A stretch of DNA of 64,000 bases from Metabacillus sediminilitoris (GCF_009720625.1 NZ_CP046266.1:4101501-4165500), one strand, 5' to 3'; numbered from the stretch's first letter, positions 1 to 9,045 are shown. The notes: generated from the sequence alone by a model not told the origin. Numbers and translations: made by a program.

Positions 1-333
1 ACTTATTCCGACACCACTAGATAATATAATTGGAATAGCTAATTCTTGATAATGCTTATAAACTGTTCGAAGCTTTTCTATAAAAAGAGACCCCGTTACA
101 GAAAACGCCATGCCTAAATAAATAGGATTCAACCCTACAAAAGCTGAAACTTTTTTTTCAAGTAATAAACTTGCGGCTATTCCTGCTAATGTAACATGGC
201 TTAGTGCATCTGCAATTAGAGACATCCTTCTTACTACGATGAAAACACCTAAAAGTGGTGCAATTACACCAATTAACATACCTGATAAAAATGCATTTTG
301 TAAAAACTCATATTCAAAAATACTGCTTAACAT
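1..333 (-). CDS. znuB: Zinc ABC transporter permease, ZnuB family (partial, C-terminus outside window)
   Basis: The frame is open from an ATG at 331-333 to the window edge and gives the first 111 residues of an integral membrane protein. The N-terminus has a hydrophobic segment followed by the RRMSLIADALSHV signature of ZnuB/MntB-type permeases, and a second hydrophobic segment comes later. It would form the membrane channel through which zinc is imported, powered by the ATPase encoded just upstream. The start lies 15 nt after the znuC stop and has a GGAGG ribosome site, so the two genes are one operon. Zinc is inferred from synteny with the nfo-znuC-znuB-zur order of bacilli. Manganese cannot be excluded from the permease alone. 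Confidence 0.9.
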   Translation of the reverse strand, partial: MLSSIFEYEFLQNAFLSGMLIGVIAPLLGVFIVVRRMSLIADALSHVTLAGIAASLLLEKKVSAFVGLNPIYLGMAFSVTGSLFIEKLRTVYKHYQELAIPIILSSGVGIS

Positions 334-348
334 TATTTATTTCCTCCA

Positions 349-1110
349 TTAATGGGAGTGATCATGTGTTAACACATGTAATGAATGTCCATAAAAATCA
401 GACATCTCCTCTTCCTTTAATATATTAAATTCTTTCGCGTGCCCATGAAAATGTAAGTGTTTATTAATACATGCTACATGTGATACCTTATCGGTAATTG
501 TCCCTACATCATGGGTAACAAGGATTAACGTTATCCCTAAATCCCGATTCAAATGTACAAGCATTTCATAAAAGTTTTGTACTGTTTGTGAGTCAACACC
601 AACTGTTGGCTCATCTAAAATTAAGAGCTTTGGATTGCTTACAATCGCACGTGCTATAAATGCTCGTTGTTGCTGCCCTCCTGATAACTCACCAATATTC
701 CGCTTGGAAAACTTGCTTAATCCAACTGCATCAATCGCTTGAATCACATTTTGACGGTCTTGCTGGCTCATAAATTTAAAAAGGCCAATCTTAGATGTCA
801 AACCGCTAGAAACAACTTCATAAACAGATGCAGGAAACCCAGTGTTAAAACTATTGGCCTTTTGAGAAACAAAACCAATTTCATGCCAATTCTTGAATTT
901 CTGTATTGGCTGTCCAAATAGCTTAATTTCACCTTGTTGAGGTTTCAATAAACCTAACAAGCATTTTAATAAAGTTGTCTTCCCTGATCCATTTGGACCA
1001 ACGAGCCCTAAAAAACTACCTTGTTCAATCGTTATATTAATGTCCTCTAAAACTCTTTGACGTTCATATGTGAAGTTTACATTTTTCATTTCAATAATAG
1101 GATGCTTCAT
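349..1110 (-). CDS. znuC: Zinc ABC transporter ATP-binding protein
   Basis: This 253-aa ABC ATPase has a Walker A GPNGSGKTT at residues 38-46, the signature LSGGQ at 142-146 and a Walker B LLILDEP at 162-168. The C-terminus is rich in histidine (HVLTHDHSH), as is usual for zinc-importer ATPases. It hydrolyses ATP on the cytoplasmic face to drive the ZnuB permease encoded next. No substrate-binding lipoprotein gene is visible here, so that partner lies elsewhere. The ATG has an AAGGGGA ribosome site. A good promoter and a palindrome precede it at 1159-1215. The family call is firm; the metal is inferred from gene context. Confidence 0.93.
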   Translation of the reverse strand: MKHPIIEMKNVNFTYERQRVLEDINITIEQGSFLGLVGPNGSGKTTLLKCLLGLLKPQQGEIKLFGQPIQKFKNWHEIGFVSQKANSFNTGFPASVYEVVSSGLTSKIGLFKFMSQQDRQNVIQAIDAVGLSKFSKRNIGELSGGQQQRAFIARAIVSNPKLLILDEPTVGVDSQTVQNFYEMLVHLNRDLGITLILVTHDVGTITDKVSHVACINKHLHFHGHAKEFNILKEEEMSDFYGHSLHVLTHDHSH

Positions 1111-1158
1111 TGAGAGTCCCCTTTACAAAATTAAGAATGGTTCCGATTTACATCTAGC

Positions 1159-1175
1159 AGATAACCACGTTATCT
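1159..1175. promoter_or_regulatory. Palindromic operator candidate downstream of the znuC promoter
   Basis: AGATAAC-CAC-GTTATCT is a perfect 7-bp inverted repeat with a 3-nt centre. It starts about 12 nt downstream of the -10 box, where a repressor would block initiation or clearance. It is not the canonical Bacillus Zur box (AAATCGTAATNATTACGATTT). A half-site resembling that box (AAATCGGAACC) is at about 1139-1149. The regulator is unknown. Confidence 0.45.
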
Positions 1176-1186
1176 ACAACATTAAA

Positions 1187-1215
1187 ATTATACAGAATAA
1201 TAGGTTATATGTAAA
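1187..1215 (-). promoter_or_regulatory. SigA-type promoter of znuC-znuB
   Basis: On the minus strand there is a -35 TTTACA (1210-1215), a 17-nt spacer and a perfect -10 TATAAT (1187-1192). It reads toward znuC. Confidence 0.75.
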
Positions 1216-1287
1216 GGAATTATTTTAATTTAAAGAATAGCACATTTTATTTAAACCTCCATACATTGTTTTAGAGGAGGTTTGAAG

Positions 1288-1542
1288 ATGATCTTATTTC
1301 AAAAAATCATTAACCAGAAGCTTAACAATATTTCGGTTGAGGAACTGCTGCAATATGCTAAACAATTTAATGTTACAATTGGTCGAGCTCAGGCCGCAGA
1401 AGTTGTAAAAGCCATGCATGGTCAAAATATTAATATTTTTAACATGAATGAACGAAAACAATTGCTAACAAAAATTGCTAACATTACCTCTCCGCAAACA
1501 GCTCAACAAGTAAATCAAATTTTCCAGAAATTCACTAACTAA
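1288..1542 (+). CDS. yqfT: Small DUF2624 protein, YqfT-like
   Basis: This 84-aa soluble, mostly helical protein has the LLQYAKQFNVTIGRAQAAEVVKAM pattern (written here in part) of the Bacillus YqfT/DUF2624 family, whose function is unknown. An in-frame TTG at 1282 leaves only 1 nt after the GAGGAGG site, whereas the ATG at 1288 has 7 nt, so I chose the ATG. The gene sits between znuC and nfo as in B. subtilis. It is on the plus strand and convergent with nfo, with which it shares a hairpin terminator. The C-terminal half is Gln/Asn-rich. Family assignment is from memory of the alignment. Confidence 0.8.
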   Translation: MILFQKIINQKLNNISVEELLQYAKQFNVTIGRAQAAEVVKAMHGQNINIFNMNERKQLLTKIANITSPQTAQQVNQIFQKFTN

Positions 1543-1565
1543 TAATACTTAAAAAGTATAATTAA

Positions 1566-1603
1566 AAAGACAGCTCATAATCATTCATGAGGCTGTCTTT
1601 GTT
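1566..1603. terminator. Bidirectional terminator between yqfT and nfo
   Basis: The stem AAAGACAGC/GCTGTCTTT (1566-1600) is flanked by A and T runs, so it can stop transcription of the two convergent genes from either side. Confidence 0.85.
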
Positions 1604-1614
1604 CTTATTGCTAA

Positions 1615-2508
1615 CTATTGATTAAGAATCTTCTCTAAAAGTCCTTCATCAAATGTCTTTTCTTTAAACATATTAATTTCAAATTTGTATGGAGGTTTTT
1701 TATATTTTTTATCCTCTCCTACAAATGGAGTTTCAAGTATTTTTGGTATTTGAGCTAACGTCGGATGGTGAATGATCTTATTTAATGCTTCAAACCCAAT
1801 ATGACCAAATCCAATATTTTCATGGCGGTCTTTACTGGCACCAATAGGATTTTTACTATCATTGATGTGTAGAACCTTTAATCGTTCTATTCCAATAATT
1901 GAATCAAACTCTTCTAATACTCCATCAAAATTATTGACAATATCATAACCCGCGTCATGGGTATGACATGTATCAAAACAAATCGATAAATGTTGATTAT
2001 GAGTAACTCCATCAATTATTTTTGCTAATTCGTCAAAAGAACGGCCACATTCAGAACCTTTTCCTGCCATCGTCTCTAATGCAATTTGAACATCTTGATC
2101 TCGTTCAAGTACTTCATTTAAGCCTTCGATAATTTTACTAATTCCAACTTCTGCACCTGCTCCAACATGTGCCCCTGGATGTAGAACGATTTGTTTTGCA
2201 CCTAAGCTTTTCGTCCGATCAATTTCTGAACGCAAAAAGTTAACTCCTAGTTCAAATGTAGCTGGGTTAATGGAATTACCGATATTGATAATGTATGGTG
2301 CATGAACGACGATTTCATCGATGCCATTTTCCTTCATATGTGCATGTCCAGCTTCAATATTCAATTCTTCAATGTTTTTCCGTCTCGTATTTTGCGGAGC
2401 ACCGGTATAAATCATAAACGTATTCGCACCATATGATACAGCTTCTTCACTCGCTGCTAAAAGCATTTTTTTACCGCTCATCGATACATGTGATCCAATT
2501 TTAAGCAT
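1615..2508 (-). CDS. nfo: Endonuclease IV (AP endonuclease)
   Basis: This 297-aa TIM-barrel enzyme cleaves DNA 5' of abasic sites during base-excision repair using three metal ions. Metal-ligand motifs are visible: HAPY near residue 69, the glutamate of [10 protein letters not shown], and [20 protein letters not shown] and GHIGF further on. Length matches the family (about 280-300 aa). It follows cshB by 11 nt and is probably cotranscribed with it from the promoter at 3908-3935. In B. subtilis the enzyme is packed into or used in the forespore for spore DNA repair. No sporulation promoter was identified here. Confidence 0.96.
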   Translation of the reverse strand: MLKIGSHVSMSGKKMLLAASEEAVSYGANTFMIYTGAPQNTRRKNIEELNIEAGHAHMKENGIDEIVVHAPYIINIGNSINPATFELGVNFLRSEIDRTKSLGAKQIVLHPGAHVGAGAEVGISKIIEGLNEVLERDQDVQIALETMAGKGSECGRSFDELAKIIDGVTHNQHLSICFDTCHTHDAGYDIVNNFDGVLEEFDSIIGIERLKVLHINDSKNPIGASKDRHENIGFGHIGFEALNKIIHHPTLAQIPKILETPFVGEDKKYKKPPYKFEINMFKEKTFDEGLLEKILNQ

Positions 2509-2519
2509 CCATCTTCCCC

Positions 2520-3836
2520 CTACTTACTTTTCTTTTCAATTCTTCTCTTTCTCTTTTTAAATTGTTCTATTTCCCTATTCATTTTCTTTTTATATCCAGG
2601 TTTAACTTTTTTAGGTTTTTGTACAATGCTTTTTGCAATAGCATCTACTTCATCCGCAACTCTTTTTCTTTTTTGTCTACGCTTGCGGTCTTCAATATCC
2701 TTCCATTCTCCCCCAACAAAATCTCGATTAATAAATTCAATCCCAAGAGCTTCTAATTTATTTAATGCATCTTCATCAGAAGGTTCAAATAAGGTTATTG
2801 CAATTCCTGAACTGCCAGCACGTGCTGTTCTTCCTACGCGATGTATATAAAAATCTAATTCTGTTGTAGGAATTTCAAAGTTAATAACATGACTTACACC
2901 TTTTATATCGATACCTCGTGCAGCAAGGTCTGTTGCTACAACATATTGAAATTCTAAGTCATTGATTTGCTTCATCATTTTTTTTCGATCACGAGGAGTT
3001 AAATCACCGTGTATTCTACCAACCTTTAATCCTTTTTCAAGAAGTGCATCAGCTACTTCATCAGCTTTCTTTTTTGTATTTGTAAATACGATTGCTAAGT
3101 AAGGATTGAATGATAGTAGCATTTCATAAACTAGGTTTGTCTTGTCACGATGTCTACTAGGAACAAGCACATGTTCAATCTTTGCTGCAGTTGCTTGTTT
3201 AGGCGCTACATGTGTAAACTTTGGATTTTCTAAATATTTCTTTAAAAACGGTTTTAATTTTTCAGGAATGGTCGCAGAAAATACGAGGATTTGTAAATTA
3301 TCCGGCATTTGACTTGCGATCATGTCCACTTCTTTAATGAAACCCATATCAAGCATTAAATCTGCTTCATCCACTACAAAAGCACGAACTTTATTAACAA
3401 TTAATGCTTGTACCTTTACTAAATCGTTTATTCTTCCTGGTGTCCCGACAACAATTTGTGGTTGGGTCTTTAGCTTTTCAATGGCACGTTGTTTATCCGT
3501 CCCGCCAATAAAGCATTTAGCAGTTATTTCTTCTTTTGAAAATGCGATAACCTTAACTACTTCGTTGTAAATTTGTGTCGCTAATTCCCTTGTAGGTGCT
3601 GTAATAACAACTTGTACTTCTTTACGTTCTGGTTCAATCTTGTCTAATAAAGGAAGTAAATAAGCATGCGTTTTTCCTGTACCTGTTTGCGATTGCCCAA
3701 TTGCACTCTCGCCTCTTAAAATAGACGGTATTAATCTTTCTTGTATTTCAGTAGGCTCAAAAAAACGTAATTCCTTTGATATTGCTTCTATAATAAATGG
3801 TTTTAATGAAAAACGCTCAAATTTTGTTTGTTCCAT
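2520..3836 (-). CDS. cshB: DEAD-box RNA helicase CshB
   Basis: This ATP-dependent RNA helicase has the Q motif PTEIQ (28-32), Walker A SQTGTGKT (49-56), PTRELA, TPGR, DEAD (156-159), SAT (187-189) and [10 protein letters not shown]. It ends in a very basic lysine/arginine tail typical of cold-shock helicases that bind RNA or ribosome assembly intermediates. Two in-frame ATGs occur. The first (3845) abuts the AAAGGAG site, while the second (3836) has a 9-nt gap, so the 438-aa form is given. It lies directly upstream of nfo, as in B. subtilis (yqfR-yqfS). Confidence 0.94.
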   Translation of the reverse strand: MEQTKFERFSLKPFIIEAISKELRFFEPTEIQERLIPSILRGESAIGQSQTGTGKTHAYLLPLLDKIEPERKEVQVVITAPTRELATQIYNEVVKVIAFSKEEITAKCFIGGTDKQRAIEKLKTQPQIVVGTPGRINDLVKVQALIVNKVRAFVVDEADLMLDMGFIKEVDMIASQMPDNLQILVFSATIPEKLKPFLKKYLENPKFTHVAPKQATAAKIEHVLVPSRHRDKTNLVYEMLLSFNPYLAIVFTNTKKKADEVADALLEKGLKVGRIHGDLTPRDRKKMMKQINDLEFQYVVATDLAARGIDIKGVSHVINFEIPTTELDFYIHRVGRTARAGSSGIAITLFEPSDEDALNKLEALGIEFINRDFVGGEWKDIEDRKRRQKRKRVADEVDAIAKSIVQKPKKVKPGYKKKMNREIEQFKKRKRRIEKKSK

Positions 3837-3907
3837 CCGTATCATCTCCTTTTAGATAAAGCATTGACAATGTACATAATTAGTTTACTTTATCAATCCA
3901 TCATTAC

Positions 3908-3935
3908 ATTATAACCGAATCAAGAAATAATTCAA
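3908..3935 (-). promoter_or_regulatory. Promoter of cshB-nfo
   Basis: On the minus strand TTGAAT (3930-3935) and TATAAT (3908-3913) are separated by 16 nt. They lie about 70 nt before the cshB start. Confidence 0.65.
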
Positions 3936-4136
3936 ATAAAGCTTGATTTATACGCACTGGGATTGCTGATTTTATCGTTTTTGTCTATCGTACGCCACGC
4001 TCTTCATCTGACTTTACGGGAAATTCCTGCAGTGTAGAATTTATGTTTAGAAAATACTGCACGTTTAAGTAAGACAAATATTTGGAAACCAATATTGATT
4101 CTCCTGCATAGTTTATAACTAGGGTATCTTATTTTG
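3936..4136. other. Intergenic region upstream of yqfQ
   Basis: With the cshB promoter this completes a gene-free stretch of about 315 nt. I found no ORF with a ribosome site and no convincing SigA promoter for yqfQ. A GCATAGTTTATA string near 4105 loosely resembles a sporulation -10 element, but no matching -35 stands at the right distance. Confidence 0.3.
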
Positions 4137-4151
4137 AAAGGAGGAATTTTT

Positions 4152-4814
4152 ATGTTTCAACAAAGACCGATGCCTCCTATAAATTCTAGAGGTTTCTTTC
4201 CTCAGCAAGGTCAAATCCCAATGAGACGACAACCATTTCAAGGTGCGTTTCGTGGACCGAATATGGGTCGTGGACAATTTGGTTCACAGATGCCTGTAAG
4301 AGGCAGCGGAGGAATAAAAGGTTTACTTTCTCGCATTATTCCTGGCGGTCAAGGTGCAGGAGGCGCAATAAATTCGCAAGGAATTATACAAGGAGCAACA
4401 GGTGCTTCAAGAGCCACTGGTGCACTACAAGGTTTAGCAAATCCCGCAAATATTTCAGGTATGCTTGGTAATGTTCAAAAGGTACTGGGAATGGCACAGC
4501 AAGTAACCCCGATGGTTCAACAATATGGCCCATTAGTGAAAAATTTGCCCGCAATGTTAAAGATCTATCGCGAATTAAAAAATAGCGATAGTAGTGATGG
4601 TGAAACTGCTGTTGAGGATACTGCCGAATCAGCCGAAGTAAATACTAATAGCACCACAGATCAGAACATTACACAAAAAAAACAACAACACAAAGAACAA
4701 GAATCCTCGCTTGATCATGAACAAAGTTCTTCGCAAGCAGAATTGAAATCAACACATGTAGGTAAGAAACATACAACAACACGTAAAAGATCAGTACCGA
4801 AGTTGTATATCTAA
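4152..4814 (+). CDS. yqfQ: YqfQ/VrrA family protein
   Basis: The 220-aa product begins with a Pro/Gly/Gln/Arg-rich low-complexity segment (about residues 1-70). A glycine- and alanine-rich stretch with short hydrophobic pieces follows, then an acidic and Gln/Ser-rich tail, ending in the conserved VPKLYI. This architecture and terminal motif are those of Bacillus YqfQ, the family that includes the variable-repeat protein VrrA of B. anthracis. Function is not established; a spore-envelope role is often suspected. A TTG at 4134 overlaps the AAAGGAGG site, so the ATG 7 nt beyond that site was chosen. It is a single-gene unit with its own terminator. Confidence 0.8.
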   Translation: MFQQRPMPPINSRGFFPQQGQIPMRRQPFQGAFRGPNMGRGQFGSQMPVRGSGGIKGLLSRIIPGGQGAGGAINSQGIIQGATGASRATGALQGLANPANISGMLGNVQKVLGMAQQVTPMVQQYGPLVKNLPAMLKIYRELKNSDSSDGETAVEDTAESAEVNTNSTTDQNITQKKQQHKEQESSLDHEQSSSQAELKSTHVGKKHTTTRKRSVPKLYI

Positions 4815-4871
4815 TTTTCTCCTTTGTATTCTCCCCTAAACTTCGTTATAATATTAAGAGATTCTGAGAGT

Positions 4872-4896
4872 AAAGAGCCGTTTTGCGGCTTTTTTC
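4872..4896 (+). terminator. Rho-independent terminator of yqfQ
   Basis: The hairpin AGCCG-TTTTG-CGGCT is followed by a T run (4891-4895). Confidence 0.8.
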
Positions 4897-4980
4897 ATTG
4901 TGAAATGGGACGAAGTATCATAGTCTTTAACCATTGAACTTCTTCTCATTTTCTATTCGAACTCTTAAGGAGGCAAAGCA

Positions 4981-5925
4981 ATGGATGTTATTAAAATCGC
5001 TCCACGCGGATATTGCTATGGCGTGGTTGACGCAATGGTTATTGCCAAAAACGCTGCATTAGATAAATCATTACCAAGGCCAATCTACATTCTAGGTATG
5101 ATTGTTCATAATAAACATGTGACAGATGCATTTGAAGAAGACGGCATCATTACACTTGATGGTAAAAATCGTTTAGATATCCTTGACAAGGTCGATACAG
5201 GAACGATTGTATTTACTGCTCATGGAGTTTCACCAGAGGTTAGAAGAATTGCGAAGGAAAAAGGACTTGTAACAATTGATGCTACTTGCCCAGATGTTAC
5301 AAAAACACACGACCTTATACGCGAAAAAAATGCGCAGGGTTATCATATTATCTATATAGGTAAAAAAGGACATCCCGAGCCAGAAGGTGCTGTAGGAGTA
5401 GCGCCTGATATCGTTCACCTTGTTGAATCTGTTGAAGATGTCCGTCAATTAAATATTGAGAATGAAAAAATTATTGTTACAAACCAAACAACGATGAGTC
5501 AATGGGATGTTGCCGATATCATGAAAATAGTGCAAGAAAAATATCCACATGTTGAAGTGCATCGCGAAATTTGCTTAGCAACCCAAGTTCGCCAAGAAGC
5601 AGTTGCTGAGCAAGCAAAGGAAGCAGATTTAACGATCGTTGTCGGGGACCCAAAAAGCAATAACTCTAATCGACTCGCACAAGTATCAGAGGAAATTGCA
5701 GGAACAACAGCTTATCGTATTTCTGACTTAAGCGAGCTTAATCTTGAATGGCTAAAAGGTGTAAAAACAGTAGCAGTAACAGCTGGTGCTTCAACACCAA
5801 CACCAATTACTAAAAAAGTGATTCAGTTTCTGGAGCAATACAACCCAGATGACGAGTCAACTTGGGAAAAAAATTCCTATATCCCTTTATCTAAAATTCT
5901 TCCTAAGATTAAGATAAAAAACTAA
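4981..5925 (+). CDS. ispH: 4-hydroxy-3-methylbut-2-enyl diphosphate reductase (IspH/LytB)
   Basis: This 314-aa enzyme catalyses the last step of the MEP isoprenoid pathway, reducing HMBPP to IPP and DMAPP. The three cysteines that bind the 4Fe-4S cluster are present: C12 in GYCYG, C103 in DATCPDV and C198 in REICLAT. The substrate-binding histidines fall in VHNKHV and TAHGVS, and the TNQTT motif is intact. The ATG follows AAGGAGG by a good distance. It is monocistronic, convergent with yqfO, and flanked by terminators on both sides. Confidence 0.96.
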   Translation: MDVIKIAPRGYCYGVVDAMVIAKNAALDKSLPRPIYILGMIVHNKHVTDAFEEDGIITLDGKNRLDILDKVDTGTIVFTAHGVSPEVRRIAKEKGLVTIDATCPDVTKTHDLIREKNAQGYHIIYIGKKGHPEPEGAVGVAPDIVHLVESVEDVRQLNIENEKIIVTNQTTMSQWDVADIMKIVQEKYPHVEVHREICLATQVRQEAVAEQAKEADLTIVVGDPKSNNSNRLAQVSEEIAGTTAYRISDLSELNLEWLKGVKTVAVTAGASTPTPITKKVIQFLEQYNPDDESTWEKNSYIPLSKILPKIKIKN

Positions 5926-5928
5926 GCG

Positions 5929-5966
5929 AAAAGCCCATTTTCAGCTATGCTGAGATGGGCTTTTTG
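5929..5966. terminator. Bidirectional terminator between ispH and yqfO
   Basis: The stem AAAGCCCAT/ATGGGCTTT, extended inward by CAGC/GCTG, is flanked by a T run on the plus strand and A-rich sequence on the other side. Confidence 0.85.
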
Positions 5967-5968
5967 TT

Positions 5969-7090
5969 TTATACAAACTTAAACGGATTTGTATCGACAG
6001 TTGAGCCGAATACATGGACATTAAAGTTTTTCTCTTCACACATTGCACCTAATTTTGAAGATACACCTGCTATCATTACCTTCTCAACATGATGACCTGG
6101 ATCAATGACATTTAAACCAACCATTAATGCATCATGTGCAACGTGAAAATATAAGTCTCCAGTTACATAAACATCTGCACCCTTTAATTTCGCCTGATGG
6201 ATATATTTATTCCCATCTCCGCCTAAAACAGCAACCTTCTTGACAAGAGAAGTTGGATCTCCCACCATTCTTACACGCTCAACGTTTAAAGCTTGTTTTG
6301 TTTGCTCGGCAAATGCCTGAAGAGTGATTTCTTTCTTAAGTTTTCCAATTCTCCCTAATCCTAATGATGTACCTGATTGATCAAGAGAATAAATATCATA
6401 GGCAACTTCTTCATAAGGGTGTGCCTTAATCATTGCTTGTACAATCTTTTTTTGAATTGACTCCGCAAAAATGGTCTCAATTCTTGCTTCTTCAACAAAT
6501 TCAAGCCGCCCCTTTTGTCCGATATATGGAGCTGAACCATCTAAAGGTAAAAAACTGCCTTCTCCTTTTGCAGAATAGGTACAATGACTATAATTTCCAA
6601 TATGCCCAGCACCAGCATTCCCAAGAGCTTCTCTCACTTCTTTTTCATGATTTATAGGTACGAATACAACTAATTTTTTTAGCCTTTCCTCATATGTTGG
6701 TATAAGGACTTCAAGGTTCGTAAGTTCTAATGCTTCTGCAAGCAAGTCATTTACGCCGCCATTTGCAACATCTAAATTTGTGTGTGCTGCATAAACAGCA
6801 ATATCATGCTTTATACATTTTTCTAACATTCTTCCATAGGTAGAATCCGTAGAGAGTTTTTTTATTGGTCGAAAAATTGGTGGATGATGGGCAATTATCA
6901 AATCCACATCCATTTCGATTGCTTCGTCAATAACCAATTCAGTTACATCTAATGTAATCATTACGTTATGTATTTCCTTGTTTAAACTGCCGATTTGAAG
7001 TCCAATCTTGTCTCCTTCTACAGCATATGCTTTGGGCGAAAACTGTTCAAATAATTGAATAACTTGAAAGCCGTTAGGGATTTTTTTCAT
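5969..7090 (-). CDS. yqfO: Nif3-like dinuclear metal center protein YqfO (DUF34)
   Basis: This 373-aa protein is the long, three-domain form of the NIF3 family. Two metal-binding halves (IAHHPPIF near residue 70 and DPGHHVEK near the C-terminus) flank an inserted CutA/PII-like domain containing HPYEEVAYD. The family is annotated in databases as GTP cyclohydrolase I type 2-like, but its true reaction is not settled. The ATG at 7090 follows GAGGAGG by 9 nt. An upstream in-frame TTG overlaps that site and was rejected. The start lies 1 nt after the trmK stop, so the two genes are translationally linked. Confidence 0.92.
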   Translation of the reverse strand: MKKIPNGFQVIQLFEQFSPKAYAVEGDKIGLQIGSLNKEIHNVMITLDVTELVIDEAIEMDVDLIIAHHPPIFRPIKKLSTDSTYGRMLEKCIKHDIAVYAAHTNLDVANGGVNDLLAEALELTNLEVLIPTYEERLKKLVVFVPINHEKEVREALGNAGAGHIGNYSHCTYSAKGEGSFLPLDGSAPYIGQKGRLEFVEEARIETIFAESIQKKIVQAMIKAHPYEEVAYDIYSLDQSGTSLGLGRIGKLKKEITLQAFAEQTKQALNVERVRMVGDPTSLVKKVAVLGGDGNKYIHQAKLKGADVYVTGDLYFHVAHDALMVGLNVIDPGHHVEKVMIAGVSSKLGAMCEEKNFNVHVFGSTVDTNPFKFV

Positions 7091-7091
7091 A

Positions 7092-7802
7092 CTACAAAAC
7101 CTCCTCAACTAGCTTTATTTGATTTTCTAATTCCCTGAATTTTTCATTGTTTTCATACGTATGACCAGCTGCCTCAAGCTGTTCGAGAATGGTTTTCCAA
7201 TGTCTACATTCCTGTGTCCATTTCCCGCTGAAAATATCAGATTTTTTCTTTATTAAATGTGGTCCTAACAATAACCCTGTTTGTAAAGAAACGGTTTGAT
7301 AAGGCTGCATAGGTTCCCCTTTTTCAGCAACAAGAATTTCATAAATTTTATGATCCTCTTCGATAATTTCTTCATCAATTAATTCCCAGCCATTTTCAAG
7401 TAACCATTGTCTGATATAGATAGCATGTATATTCGGTTGTAATATTAGACGCTTGACATGAGTTAACTTCCCCTTGCCTTCATCCAATATTTTTTTTATG
7501 AGTCCTCCACCCATTCCAGCAATTGTTATACAGTCAATTACTTCACTATCTTCTATAACAGATAGTCCGTCACCTTGACGAACAGATATGACATCTGATA
7601 GTTCACATTTCATTACTTGGCTTTTAGCTGATAGAAAAGGTCCTTCTGTAATTTCCCCGGCAATTGCACTCTTCGCTACACCTTGTAAGATCGAATAGCA
7701 AGGCAGATAGGCATGGTCAGATCCAATATCAGCTAATATCGCATCTTTAGGTATGTAACTTGCAACTGTCTCCAGTCTTTTCGATAAGTTCATTTCATTC
7801 AT
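7092..7802 (-). CDS. trmK: tRNA (adenine-22-N1)-methyltransferase TrmK
   Basis: This 236-aa class I methyltransferase has the SAM-binding motif DIGSDHAYLP near residue 26, GEITEGPF and the catalytic-loop motif AGMGGGLI. It matches YqfN/TrmK, which makes m1A22 in tRNA, with a coiled-coil C-terminal tail after about residue 165. In B. subtilis it follows sigA-cccA and precedes yqfO, as here. A second ATG three codons in (7793) is an alternative start, and the ribosome site (GGTG) is weak for both. The miniature element at 7832-8065 occupies almost the whole 5' region, so its promoter must lie in or next to that element. Confidence 0.92.
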   Translation of the reverse strand: MNEMNLSKRLETVASYIPKDAILADIGSDHAYLPCYSILQGVAKSAIAGEITEGPFLSAKSQVMKCELSDVISVRQGDGLSVIEDSEVIDCITIAGMGGGLIKKILDEGKGKLTHVKRLILQPNIHAIYIRQWLLENGWELIDEEIIEEDHKIYEILVAEKGEPMQPYQTVSLQTGLLLGPHLIKKKSDIFSGKWTQECRHWKTILEQLEAAGHTYENNEKFRELENQIKLVEEVL

Positions 7803-7831
7803 GTTGTCACCACAATTTCTTTATTTATTAA

Positions 7832-8065
7832 GGCTTTTTTCGTAAACACTTTGTTGCTTTTTACAAAGAACCAGAGTAGTTGATTTCTGCTCCAGGCTGC
7901 TCGCTTTCCGCGTGGCGTGCGGTGAGACTTTTTTAGCGCCTTGCGCCTGAGGGGTCTCACCTGTCACGCTGCTCCCGCAGGAGTCTCGCATATCCGTTCC
8001 AATCAACTTATCAATGTATTTACACAAAAACTATTTATAAAACAACAATCTTTTAGAAAAGAGCC
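7832..8065. mobile_element. Miniature inverted-repeat element, copy A (ISL3-like ends)
   Basis: This 234-bp element begins GGCTTTTTTC and ends GAAAAGAGCC, with imperfect inverted ends extending about 35 bp (TTGTTGCTTTT matched by AACAACAATC). It is flanked by a perfect 8-bp direct repeat TTTATTAA (7824-7831 and 8066-8073). Inside is a GC-rich core bounded by GTTGATT/AATCAAC. It has no transposase. Copies B (30371) and C (32339) have the same ends and core. Ends beginning GGCTCTTT with 8-bp duplications are typical of ISL3-family insertion sequences, so mobilisation by such a transposase is inferred. Confidence 0.8.
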
Positions 8066-8100
8066 TTTATTAAAGATCATTTATAATCCTACTTTAGTAT

Positions 8101-8138
8101 AAAAAAAGTCCTTTACAGATGCAAAGGACTTTTTTATT
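8101..8138. terminator. Strong hairpin terminator downstream of cccA
   Basis: AAAAAAGTCCTTT/AAAGGACTTTTTT forms a perfect stem with A and T runs on both sides. It would stop cccA transcripts before copy A. Nothing recognisable lies between it and the cccA stop (8139-8364). Confidence 0.85.
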
Positions 8139-8364
8139 GGATAGATATATCGCTCTAACTTTTTGAAGTTAATTTTTGTGACTAGCTCCAGCAACCAAGC
8201 TGTCTATCACTCAGAAGCACTATAAATGTAGGAATTATGATTGACGTATCAATTCTTACTATTTTTAGTGTTTAGCCAAACAATTAGAATGTAAATCTAA
8301 AAACACTTTCTATTCATAGTTTGTCCCATGAATACAAAAACTAAATAGGTGCTATTGCTTTAAA

Positions 8365-8724
8365 TTATTTAATTTGTGATACCCATTCAGCCATTTCATC
8401 AAGTTTCTCGTCTGGAACTAAACCAGGTGGCATGATACCTTTACCAGATTTAATGGTTTCTTTGATTCCATCCTTGCCGATTTTGTCTCCAACACCTACA
8501 AGTGAAGGACCTGCTCCACCTTCATAGTTTTGGCCATGGCATGAAACACAGCTTTGGTTATAGATATCTTCAGGTTTAGCATTTGCAACATCACCTGCTT
8601 TTGGTTCTTCATCACCTTTAGCTAACTTTTCATGATCGCCAAGACCTTTAAAGGATAAAAGGAACATAAGGCCGATTCCTAGAACAGCGATTAATAAAAA
8701 TGGTATAAGTGGATTGCGATTCAT
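8365..8724 (-). CDS. cccA: Membrane-anchored cytochrome c-550
   Basis: The 119-aa product has one N-terminal transmembrane segment (about residues 6-24), a charged Glu/Lys linker and a c-type heme domain facing outward. The heme-attachment motif is CVSCH, and the methionine in GIMPPG is the likely axial ligand. It carries electrons in the respiratory chain, as does B. subtilis CccA. The start could be either of two adjacent ATGs (8727 or 8724); the second is 7 nt from GGGAGG and is used here. It lies downstream of sigA, as in B. subtilis, but with an extra membrane-protein gene in between. Confidence 0.93.
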   Translation of the reverse strand: MNRNPLIPFLLIAVLGIGLMFLLSFKGLGDHEKLAKGDEEPKAGDVANAKPEDIYNQSCVSCHGQNYEGGAGPSLVGVGDKIGKDGIKETIKSGKGIMPPGLVPDEKLDEMAEWVSQIK

Positions 8725-8727
8725 CAT

Positions 8728-9045
8728 GTAACCTCCCTTATGTAAATAAGTAAATCTTCATTAGTCAGGTTTTATATCCTACTAATGAATAATTAAAACA
8801 AGCAGCTATTACTATTATATGTAATTAGTAGCGCTTACTTTTTTTAGGTTTAACTGCTCGTTACTGCGGGATAAACACAAATAAGTACGTTTTATTTGTA
8901 AACAATCTCTATTTTACTGTAATTTTACAATAAGTAAAAGAGTTATCTTAAAAGATCTCCATGTTTTTCACACTTTAGACAAAAAATAAGCAAAGAGTAT
9001 GAAATTACCATTTTAACCTATTGACATTTCATTATAATATTGATT
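8728..9045. other. Intergenic region upstream of cccA
   Basis: This 318-nt stretch is AT-rich and has no ORF with a ribosome site. On the minus strand a TATAAT-like box (8815-8820) lies about 90 nt before cccA but lacks a good -35. A segment near 8853-8877 (ACTGCTCGTTACTGCGGGATAA in part) resembles the start of the tandem repeat unit at 63138. Confidence 0.35.

Noticed and set aside
7821..8027. 68-codon frame (MCKYIDKLIGTDMRDSCGSS...) and similar frames at 30339-30539 and 32325-32522
   Set aside because: They lie inside the three miniature elements, share the RDSCGS string only because the GC core is repeated, and have no ribosome site. They are non-coding repeat sequence.
9019..9040. Plus-strand TTGACA followed by TATAAT near 9020
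   Set aside because: The two boxes are only 6-7 nt apart and no plus-strand gene follows, so they cannot form a promoter.
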